5,844 bases of DNA from CAXXOK01 sp036759125 (lineage in GTDB: Bacteria > Bacillota > Clostridia > Christensenellales > Aristaeellaceae): assembly GCA_036759125.1 (NCBI GenBank), contig DAIOVG010000165.1, forward strand, positions 1-5,844, written 5' to 3'. Of this stretch, positions 1-4,389 are shown piece by piece. The stretch's first letter is position 1. Each line of letters starts with the position of its first letter. The notes under the pieces were generated by a model that saw only the letters and a list, made by a program, of their open reading frames with translations, was not told the DNA's origin and ran no database searches. Made by a program: the position numbers and the translations under genes.

Positions 1-415
1 CGCCCGCGTGCAGGATGCGGTGCATGCCGTGCCCGCCCTCCCGCGTGGTCATCAGGCGGCCTTCGCCGTTCAAATCGAACCGGGTGCCGATCTTTTGCAT
101 CGTTTCGATCTCGCTGGGGCCTTCCCGCACAATCAGCCTGACGGCGTCCTCGTCGCAAAGCCCAGCGCCCGCGGTAATCGTATCCATGTAATGGTACAGG
201 AACTGGTCATCCTTCTCGGTCACCGCTGCGATGCCGCCCTGTGCCAGCGAGGAGGAGCTGGTTTGCATTTTGCTCTTGGTGAACAGCGCGCATGAAAGCG
301 CATCCGGCAAATGGTACGCGGCGTACAGGCCCGCGAGTCCGCTGCCGATGATGGCGACATCCACATCGTGGGTGATGTAGTCCTTCCCGGCGAGGTCCGT
401 TATATGGCGGCGCAA
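1..415 (-). CDS. nadB: L-aspartate oxidase, N-terminal part (cut by window edge)
   Basis: FAD enzyme that oxidises L-aspartate to iminoaspartate, the first step of NAD synthesis from aspartate; NadA then uses the product. The first 138 residues are in the window and the rest lies beyond position 1. The Rossmann FAD loop GSGLAG is at residues 24-29, the family signature AQGGIAA at 58-64, and the conserved TREGGHGMHRILHAG, which contributes to the active-site region in this family, at 124-138. The start is a TTG at 413-415, chosen because a GAGGG ribosome site lies 7 nt upstream and the frame reaches the Rossmann fold after about 20 residues, close to the family norm. A GTG 17 codons further in is possible but has a badly spaced ribosome site. 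It lies 10 nt after nadA on the same strand, so the two are almost certainly co-transcribed. Identity is very likely; the exact start is less sure. Confidence 0.93.
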   Translation of the reverse strand, partial: MRRHITDLAGKDYITHDVDVAIIGSGLAGLYAAYHLPDALSCALFTKSKMQTSSSSLAQGGIAAVTEKDDQFLYHYMDTITAGAGLCDEDAVRLIVREGPSEIETMQKIGTRFDLNGEGRLMTTREGGHGMHRILHAG

Positions 416-422
416 GCGATCA

Positions 423-427
423 CCCTC
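423..427 (-). promoter_or_regulatory. nadB ribosome binding site overlapping the nadA stop codon
   Basis: The minus strand reads GAGGG, sharing bases with the nadA TGA (426-428), 7 nt before the TTG at 413-415. This supports the TTG as the nadB start. The stop and ribosome site share bases, so ribosomes ending nadA could pass directly to nadB (translational coupling, inferred). Confidence 0.6.
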
Positions 428-1343
428 ACTTTGCCAGCTCAAGCATGCGGTCGAGGCTGTGGCGCGCTTTACGCATCACAGCGTCTTCCAGCATCACCGG
501 ATACTGCATATACAAGAGGGCATCGCGAACATCCCGCATCCGCGTCTTTTTCATGTTGACGCACGTCAGCTTGCTCGTCAGCAGGTGAAAGGCTTTGCCG
601 GGGTTTTGCTTGTGCAGCTCGTGCAAAATGCCTTCTTCGGTGGCAATGATGAACTCGCTTTCATTCGACTGCGCCGCGTGCTGCAAAATCTGCGCGGTGC
701 TGCCGATGAAATCCGCCCTCTCCAGCACCGCCTGGGTGCATTCTGGGTGGGCCAGCAAGGGCGCGCCGGGGTGCAGCCGTTTCGCCGCGTCGGCTTCCTG
801 CGCCGTCAGCCTGTGGTGCACGGTGCAAAACCCGGGATGCAGGATGATCTCCTTTTCCGGCAGCTGCCCGGCCACATAGCGGCCAAGGTTTTGATCCGGC
901 ACAAAAATGACCCGCGTTTGCCTGAGCGCCCGCACAATGCCAACGGCGTTCGATGAGGTCACGCATACGTCGCTGACAGCCTTGACATCGCTGGATGAGT
1001 TCACATAGCAGGCGACAGCCGCATCCGGGTACCTGGCACGCAGCGCAAGCACATCCTCCGGGGTGACCATATCCGCCATCGGGCAGCCCGCATCGGGCGC
1101 GGGCAGCAACACGGTTTTTTGCGGCGAGAGAATTTTGGCCGTCTCGGCCATAAACGCGACGCCGCAAAACACGATCACATCCGCGTCCGTGTCTTTGGCA
1201 AGCTTGCTTAAGCCATAAGAGTCGCCCACATAGTCGGCAATGTCCTGAATGTCGCCGGTTTGGTAGTAATGCGCCAGGATAACCGCATTGCGTTCCTGCT
1301 TCAGCCGTTTGATGTCCGCAACCAGAAAGTTGTTATCGTGCAT
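426..1343 (-). CDS. nadA: Quinolinate synthase (NadA)
   Basis: Oxygen-sensitive [4Fe-4S] enzyme that condenses iminoaspartate, made by NadB, with dihydroxyacetone phosphate to give quinolinate, the pyridine precursor of NAD. It is cytosolic. At 305 residues it matches the compact NadA form. Visible signatures are ILAHYYQTGDIQDIADYVGDS (residues 22-42), FMAETAKILSP (64-74), SSDVKAVSDVCVTSSNAV (117-134), the HPECTQAVLERADFIGST stretch (199-216) and TEEGILHEL. The probable cluster ligands are Cys87 (AGCPMAD), Cys173 (GFCTVHH) and Cys261 (CVNMKKT). Their spacing of 86 and 88 residues agrees with the three-Cys pattern of compact NadA proteins. The last motif more often reads CPNMKK, so Val262 is a mild variant. 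The ATG start has AAGGA (1352-1356) 8 nt upstream. nadB follows directly. I found no convincing promoter between this gene and the upstream terminator. Confidence 0.97.
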   Translation of the reverse strand: MHDNNFLVADIKRLKQERNAVILAHYYQTGDIQDIADYVGDSYGLSKLAKDTDADVIVFCGVAFMAETAKILSPQKTVLLPAPDAGCPMADMVTPEDVLALRARYPDAAVACYVNSSSDVKAVSDVCVTSSNAVGIVRALRQTRVIFVPDQNLGRYVAGQLPEKEIILHPGFCTVHHRLTAQEADAAKRLHPGAPLLAHPECTQAVLERADFIGSTAQILQHAAQSNESEFIIATEEGILHELHKQNPGKAFHLLTSKLTCVNMKKTRMRDVRDALLYMQYPVMLEDAVMRKARHSLDRMLELAK

Positions 1344-1377
1344 ATCGAAGGTCCTTATCTAGCGTTTGCAAAGATCA

Positions 1378-1390
1378 GCGGGAACCCCGC
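1378..1390. repeat. Short perfect inverted repeat upstream of nadA
   Basis: GCGGG (1378-1382), loop AAC, then CCCGC (1386-1390), in the 60 nt between the upstream terminator and the nadA start. It could be an mRNA hairpin or a short operator; nothing distinguishes these. It does not match a NAD-regulator operator that I recognise. Confidence 0.35.
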
Positions 1391-1403
1391 CGATGGATGG
1401 AAC

Positions 1404-1435
1404 AAAACAGCCGCCGGAAACCCAGCGGCTGTTTT
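1404..1435 (-). terminator. Rho-independent terminator after the BMP-family gene
   Basis: A perfect 11-bp stem, AAAACAGCCGC (1404-1414) with GCGGCTGTTTT (1425-1435), and a 10-nt loop. On the minus strand the GC-rich stem ends in TTTT followed by GTT, starting 11 nt after the stop codon at 1446. The A/T ends of the stem are symmetric, so it could also work on the plus strand. It should separate the substrate-binding protein transcript from nadAB, though some read-through could feed nadA. Confidence 0.85.
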
Positions 1436-1445
1436 CACATTGAAA

Positions 1446-2438
1446 TTAGCGCGTGGAATCCACCACGATCAGTCCATTTTGAATTTCGCGCGAAAGCTCT
1501 TCCACAGCTGCCTTCACATCGTCGCCGACCTGCTGGGGCATTTCTTCCTCCATACCGTAGCCGATGGAAATGATCCCGGTAGACATATCCGCTTCCCAGA
1601 TCGTGCCGCCGGCAAAAGTGCCGTCGGCAATGTACTGGCCGATCACCTGATAAATGCTTTCCCCGATGTTTTTGACCATCGAGCAGATGATGTGATCCGG
1701 GTCGATATATTTCTGATCTGAGTCCACGCCGATTGCATACTTATTCTGCTCCCTGGCGGCTTCAAACACGCCAAGGCCCGTTTTGCCCGCGACGGCGAAC
1801 ACCACATCCGCGTTTTTGGAGTACAGCGCGATGGCCAGCTCCTTGCCCTTGTCGGGAGACTCGTAATCCCCGGCGTAGACAGGCGCAAGCACCGTCCCTG
1901 TAGGATCGGCATGGAGCGCGCCCTGCTTGTAGCCAACAAAGAAGTTGTTGATGGTCTCGTAATCCTCGCCGCCCACAAACCCGACGGTTTTGGTGGCGGA
2001 GGTCATCATGGCGATGTAGCCCGCCAGGAACGAGCCTTCATTCTCGGCATAGGTAATGGACAGAAGGTTGTCGCCAACGCCGTCCAGACCGTTATCCACA
2101 AAGATGAATTTGGTATCGGGAAGCTGGGGCACCACCTCGGTGAGCGCGTCCCAGTACTGCCAGCCGACCGCGACCACGATATCGTTCTGCTCGGCGGCAT
2201 CGACCAGCGAGGTCAGGTATTTTCCGGCGTCGGATTTGCACTCCACGTAGCTGCCCTGCACGCCATACGCGGCTTCCAGCTTTGCAAGCCCTTCATACGC
2301 ACTGTCATTGAACCCCAGATCGCCCAGCGCTTCGGCAAAACAAACGGCAACTTTCAGGGGTTTTTCCTCCGCGGCGGCAAACGATGCGGCGGACAAAACC
2401 AAAACAAGACACAGAAAAACGGAAATAAGTTTTTTCAC
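1446..2438 (-). CDS. BMP/PnrA-family substrate-binding protein, exported, no lipobox
   Basis: A 330-residue type-1 periplasmic-binding fold protein of the BMP (basic membrane protein, PnrA-like) family, whose studied members mostly deliver purine nucleosides to ABC transporters. Residues 1-23 are a signal peptide (MKK, hydrophobic core, then SFAAA with an AxA cleavage site before EEKPLK). Family landmarks are GDLGFNDSAYEGL (39-51), VAVGWQYWDA (89-98), FIFVDN (111-116), NEGSFLAGYIA (133-143), VGFVGG (152-157), IGVDSDQ (236-242) and SMVKN (253-257). The start is GTG at 2436-2438: an in-frame stop lies just upstream, and AAAGGA (2449-2454) sits 10 nt before it. The only early cysteine, Cys10, is not in a lipobox, unlike most Gram-positive members. 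It has its own promoter and terminator and no permease or ATPase gene beside it. The ligand cannot be told from sequence: the usual aromatic/Ala stretch near residue 92 reads GWQYW. Confidence 0.9.
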   Translation of the reverse strand: MKKLISVFLCLVLVLSAASFAAAEEKPLKVAVCFAEALGDLGFNDSAYEGLAKLEAAYGVQGSYVECKSDAGKYLTSLVDAAEQNDIVVAVGWQYWDALTEVVPQLPDTKFIFVDNGLDGVGDNLLSITYAENEGSFLAGYIAMMTSATKTVGFVGGEDYETINNFFVGYKQGALHADPTGTVLAPVYAGDYESPDKGKELAIALYSKNADVVFAVAGKTGLGVFEAAREQNKYAIGVDSDQKYIDPDHIICSMVKNIGESIYQVIGQYIADGTFAGGTIWEADMSTGIISIGYGMEEEMPQQVGDDVKAAVEELSREIQNGLIVVDSTR

Positions 2439-2499
2439 GGATATTTCATCCTTTCATACCATGCAAAATCAATCGTCAGGTCATAAAGAAACCGCCCTC

Positions 2500-2528
2500 A
2501 TTATACATGACGGACGGGGGGAATGCAA
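2500..2528 (-). promoter_or_regulatory. Promoter of the BMP-family gene
   Basis: On the minus strand a perfect TATAAT (2500-2505) lies 17 bp from a weak -35, TTGCAT (2523-2528). Transcription would start near 2493, giving a leader of about 55 nt. It diverges from the corA promoter with 24 bp between the two -35 boxes. The poor -35 suggests moderate strength or help from an activator (inference). Confidence 0.6.
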
Positions 2529-2552
2529 CGAAGCACCAGCGGGTTTTACGCC

Positions 2553-2581
2553 TTGACTTTCTGCCTTTCAAAGGCTATGAT
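2553..2581 (+). promoter_or_regulatory. Strong sigma-A-type promoter of the corA leader
   Basis: TTGACT (2553-2558) and TATGAT (2576-2581) with the optimal 17-bp spacer. Each box is one base off consensus. Transcription should start near 2588, about 228 nt before corA. No other good promoter is seen closer to corA, so the whole leader should be part of its mRNA. Confidence 0.82.
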
Positions 2582-2622
2582 AAGCGTAGGGAAGCACATT
2601 CCCCTTTTCATTCTGCACCAGA

Positions 2623-2628
2623 AGGAGG
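2623..2628 (+). promoter_or_regulatory. Perfect Shine-Dalgarno of the corA leader peptide
   Basis: AGGAGG 7 nt before the GTG at 2636. It is the best-placed ribosome site in this gap and far better than the one for corA itself, which is the main reason to treat the short ORF as translated. It also fixes the start, since the longer open frame begins upstream of the promoter. Confidence 0.75.
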
Positions 2629-2635
2629 AGCGCAC

Positions 2636-2734
2636 GTGGACGCGGACCCATACAGTAGGCACTTTGGCAACCTCTACCGCATCAAATTGAATACGACGCT
2701 CCGAGAGGCTGTGCAGAGGGCTGCGGCACGGTAG
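2636..2734 (+). CDS. Putative 32-residue leader peptide upstream of corA
   Basis: A short ORF with a GTG start and TAG stop (2732-2734), lying between the corA promoter and corA and preceded by AGGAGG at ideal spacing. The peptide begins MDADPYSRHFGNLY and ends LREAVQRAAAR, with acidic residues and proline at positions 2-5 and a basic remainder. No membrane segment or known domain is visible. The MgtL leader peptide of enterobacterial mgtA has a similar layout: an acidic/proline N-terminus that destabilises ribosomes at low Mg2+, then a basic tail. By analogy this peptide may make translation of the leader depend on Mg2+; that is inference. The stop codon lies directly before ACCGCC (2735-2740), one strand of the alternative hairpin, so a ribosome finishing the ORF would cover it. 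It could instead be a small protein in its own right. Translation is likely; the role is unproven. Confidence 0.6.
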   Translation: MDADPYSRHFGNLYRIKLNTTLREAVQRAAAR

Positions 2735-2810
2735 ACCGCCTGCGCTGATGATGTTCAGACCTGCTCGGAAACACCGCCGTCACCCCGGCGGCGTACGGAA
2801 AGGCAGGTTT
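2733..2810 (+). ncRNA. Hammerhead-ribozyme-like fold before corA (tentative)
   Basis: The conserved hammerhead strings occur in the right order: CTGATGA (2745-2751), GAAA (2768-2771) and cleavage triplet GTA (2793-2795). Stem III fits well: A2771-U2794 and C2772-G2793, one A-C mismatch, then six G-C pairs (2774-2779 with 2786-2791) and a 6-nt loop. Stem I starts G2744-C2796 and C2743-G2797, has an internal loop, then pairs ACCGCC (2735-2740) with GGC-A-GGT (2802-2808), A2805 bulged, plus two weaker pairs. Stem II is poor: U-G and G-C closing a loop of about 12 nt, where family members normally have a G-C pair and a longer helix. Cleavage after 2795 would leave the corA start on the downstream product. 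It may be a degenerate or coincidental resemblance. Confidence 0.28.
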
Positions 2811-2819
2811 TTATCATGA
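2748..2819 (+). CDS. Possible 23-codon basic micro-ORF overlapping the corA start
   Basis: An ATG at 2748 opens a 23-codon frame ending in TGA (2817-2819), which overlaps the corA ATG as ATGA, the classic coupling arrangement. The peptide is very basic (eight Arg/Lys and two His, including RKHRRH). It has no Shine-Dalgarno, so translation would need re-initiation by ribosomes that finish the leader ORF 13 nt upstream. The composition may simply reflect GC-rich structured RNA. Weakly supported. Confidence 0.18.
   Translation: MMFRPARKHRRHPGGVRKGRFLS
2757..2812 (+). terminator. Possible attenuator hairpin before corA
   Basis: AGACCTGC (2757-2764) pairs with GCAGGTTT (2803-2810), with one G-U pair, and encloses the six-G-C hairpin at 2774-2791. 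The 3' strand runs into TTTTT (2808-2812), 3 nt before the corA ATG. This resembles an intrinsic terminator or a sequestering hairpin. It is weaker than a standard terminator because the GC-rich stem sits 16 nt from the T run and a large internal loop separates the helices. It is mutually exclusive with the fold that pairs 2735-2740 with 2802-2808. Confidence 0.4.
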
Positions 2820-3748
2820 AAAGGGTATTTCTGTCGGTCGAGGATCATCTTTCCGAGATCACGACCTTTGAAAAGGGCTGCTGGATTCACCTCCAGTCGC
2901 CCACGAAAGAAGAAATTCAGGGTCTCAACGCACGCTTTGCGCTGGACCCCACGTATCTGCAGGCCGCGCTGGACGAAGAGGAGAGCGCGCGTATTGAGCG
3001 CGACGGCGACCAGACGCTTATCATCGTGGACGTTCCCTATGTGGAAACCGAGGAAAAGGGCTATAGCTACTCCACCATCCCCATGGGCATCATTATGGTG
3101 GACGATGTCATTATCACCGTTACCTCGCGGGAATCCACGATCATCAACGACTTTTCCGAGGAACGGGTCCGCGGGTTCTGGACCTACAAGCGCACCCGTT
3201 TCCTTCTGCAACTATTGAACCGCAACGCAAGCCGGTATCTGGCGTACCTGAAACAGATCGACAAGGCCTCCACCTTCGTGCAAAAGCGCCTGCAGGAAAG
3301 CCTCCGCAATCAGGAGCTTTTGCAGATGATGCAGCTGGAAAAATCGCTGGTTTACTTTTCCACCTCGCTCAAGGGCAATGAGATCGTTCTGGAAAAGATG
3401 ATGCGCATGGATATGCTGCGCAAATACCCAGAGGACGCCGACCTGCTGGAAGACGTCATCATCGAAAACAAACAGGCCATTGAAATGTGTAACATCTACC
3501 GCGACATTATGTCCGGCACGATGGATGCCTACGCCTCGATTATCTCCAACAACCTCAACATCGTCATGAAGGTGCTCACCAGCCTGACGGTGATGCTGGC
3601 GATTCCAACGCTGTTTGCGTCGCTATGGGGTATGAACACAGGGGTGCCGTTTCAGGGCAATGTCCTGGGATTTTGGATTGTGACCGGCGTGAGCGCGCTG
3701 GTGACGGTCGTCGCGTTTTTCCTGCTCAGGTGGCGCAAGCTGTTCTGA
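2816..3748 (+). CDS. corA: CorA-family divalent cation (Mg2+) channel
   Basis: A 310-residue inner-membrane protein of the CorA metal ion transporter family, which forms pentameric channels for Mg2+ (some members carry Co2+, Ni2+ or Zn2+). Residues 1 to about 250 form the cytosolic alpha/beta domain and long helix (charged, helical region about 140-250). Two membrane segments follow, at about 252-271 and 284-304, joined by a loop with the selectivity motif Gly-Met-Asn (272-274, in SLWGMNTGVPF). The protein ends in basic RWRKLF, as is usual in the family. The ATG at 2816 has only a weak ribosome site (AAAGG at 2799-2803 or AGG at 2805-2807), part of which lies in a predicted stem. That fits control by the long leader. 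It is monocistronic and converges on the next gene. Family assignment is firm; Mg2+ as main substrate is inferred. Confidence 0.94.
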   Translation: MKRVFLSVEDHLSEITTFEKGCWIHLQSPTKEEIQGLNARFALDPTYLQAALDEEESARIERDGDQTLIIVDVPYVETEEKGYSYSTIPMGIIMVDDVIITVTSRESTIINDFSEERVRGFWTYKRTRFLLQLLNRNASRYLAYLKQIDKASTFVQKRLQESLRNQELLQMMQLEKSLVYFSTSLKGNEIVLEKMMRMDMLRKYPEDADLLEDVIIENKQAIEMCNIYRDIMSGTMDAYASIISNNLNIVMKVLTSLTVMLAIPTLFASLWGMNTGVPFQGNVLGFWIVTGVSALVTVVAFFLLRWRKLF

Positions 3749-3754
3749 GCCGGG

Positions 3755-4267
3755 TTATGCCTTATGCAGCGGGTCGTAGCCGCCCGGGTACTGCCTGGGA
3801 TGGGCTTCTTCCCCGTCGCGGGGAGCGTGCATGGGCCGTGTGTGCGGCTGCGGGCCGTTTGTGCGGGTTGCCGCGCCCGCGCGCAGCAGGCGGTTGGTTT
3901 CCTTAATGCCGTCGAGCACCGAAAAGACGGCCATGATCAGCTCATAACCCACACGCACGGCGATGGGACCAAGGACGATCATCAGGATTCCAGCCACAAT
4001 AGCGCCGGAAACCAGTGTAACGATGCCCGACAGCACGGCGTACAGCGCGCTGGCTACATAGGCGAACTTTAAAAGTTCCGGAAAGATCAGCCGCTCGAAG
4101 TTGACGTGTGCGTTGAGCTTCTGCATCAGCCCCGTATAACGCGTTTTGCTTGCAGGGTGAAGGAAATACACCCCCGCCGCGACCGCGCCCAGAAGCGCCA
4201 GGCCGCCGCTGATGAGGTACCACAGACTTAGTGAGCTATTGTAGTAAAAGGCGTTGAAGTCACCCAT
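3755..4267 (-). CDS. DUF4282-like small membrane protein of unknown function
   Basis: A 170-residue protein. Residues about 13-36 form a first membrane segment (LWYLISGGLALLGAVAAGVYF). The part at about 57-127 (NFERLIFPELLKFAYVASAL onward) resembles DUF4282: a short amphipathic entry, two closely spaced hydrophobic helices (about 65-87 and 89-104), then R105 and E109 before a helix with LDGIKETNRLL. The tail (130-170) is polar, rich in Pro, His and Arg, and probably disordered. The ATG at 4265-4267 is chosen because AGGAGG lies 7 nt upstream and a strong promoter sits just beyond it; the frame stays open further upstream, but those starts lie in or before the promoter. It converges with corA, the stops being 6 bp apart with no terminator between them. 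The family match is from memory and its role is unknown; a link to corA or uvrC is not implied. Confidence 0.8.
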   Translation of the reverse strand: MGDFNAFYYNSSLSLWYLISGGLALLGAVAAGVYFLHPASKTRYTGLMQKLNAHVNFERLIFPELLKFAYVASALYAVLSGIVTLVSGAIVAGILMIVLGPIAVRVGYELIMAVFSVLDGIKETNRLLRAGAATRTNGPQPHTRPMHAPRDGEEAHPRQYPGGYDPLHKA

Positions 4268-4274
4268 ATCGTTA

Positions 4275-4280
4275 CCTCCT
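4275..4280 (-). promoter_or_regulatory. Shine-Dalgarno fixing the start of the DUF4282-like gene
   Basis: A perfect AGGAGG on the minus strand, 7 nt from the ATG at 4265-4267. It decides against longer in-frame starts (up to 4372), which lack such a site and lie upstream of the probable transcription start. Confidence 0.85.
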
Positions 4281-4328
4281 CGTCCGTATTCGGTTGTTGT
4301 CGGGATGGTATGCGGTAGCAGTGTTTTC

Positions 4329-4357
4329 ATTATAATAAGCGCCATTCTATCCGTCAA
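4329..4357 (-). promoter_or_regulatory. Strong promoter of the DUF4282-like gene
   Basis: On the minus strand TTGACG (4352-4357) and a perfect TATAAT (4329-4334) with a 17-bp spacer. Transcription should start near 4322, giving a leader of about 55 nt. It is the closest match to consensus in the window, so the gene is probably well expressed in growing cells (inference). Confidence 0.85.
4331..4336 (+). promoter_or_regulatory. Possible uvrC -10 box overlapping the divergent -10
   Basis: The plus strand also reads TATAAT at 4331-4336, sharing four bases with the minus-strand -10, because ATTATAAT is nearly palindromic. No good -35 is seen 16-18 bp upstream (GTATGC at 17 bp), so this is a weak candidate. 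No better uvrC promoter is visible between 4268 and 4389. Confidence 0.35.
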
Positions 4358-4389
4358 GACCACGCACACCAAAGGAAGGAATCCCCCAT

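Larger units (their letters stand above)
2588..2815 (+). promoter_or_regulatory. Long structured 5' leader of corA with upstream ORF
   Basis: The inferred untranslated leader between the corA promoter and the corA ATG. It opens with a small hairpin, GGGAA (2589-2593) with TTCCC (2599-2603), at the likely 5' end. Next come a ribosome site and 32-codon ORF (2636-2734), then a compact GC-rich folded region (2733-2812) up to the corA start. A segment spanning the weak corA ribosome site (GGCAGG, 2802-2807) can be paired in two exclusive ways. I could not match the leader to the M-box or any other riboswitch whose consensus I know. The arrangement (promoter, leader peptide, switchable hairpins, ion-channel gene) suggests regulation by attenuation or translation control, with Mg2+ the obvious candidate signal. 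This function is inferred. Confidence 0.6.

Noticed and set aside
661..1167. 168-codon minus-strand ORF within nadA
   Set aside because: An out-of-frame shadow of nadA with biased composition; nadA is intact.
2507..2734. 75-codon version of the leader ORF
   Set aside because: Its upstream part lies across the corA promoter and has no ribosome site. The GTG at 2636 with AGGAGG is the sensible start.
2735..2764. Fluoride (crcB) riboswitch, suggested by GCTGATGATG
   Set aside because: The GGNGATGG 5' half and the CCTAC ending are missing; only a short string matches.
2766..2801. Repeat of CGGAAA on both sides of the corA leader hairpin (2766-2771 and 2796-2801)
   Set aside because: Only 6 bases long, and the two copies lie on opposite sides of the internal loop; no repeat family is indicated.
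2588..2815. M-box (ykoK) Mg2+ riboswitch upstream of corA
   Set aside because: None of the M-box conserved strings I know (such as GGTGAGGCTCC or GACGCCAA) occur in the leader, despite the fitting gene.
3809..3825. Terminator for corA or the convergent gene (CCCCG-TCG-CGGGG hairpin)
   Set aside because: A short stem with no T run on either strand, inside the coding region of the convergent gene and 60 nt past the corA stop.
3755..4372. 205-residue version of the DUF4282-like protein
   Set aside because: The extra N-terminus is encoded across the gene's own -10 and -35 boxes and part of the uvrC leader. The ATG at 4267 has a perfect ribosome site.
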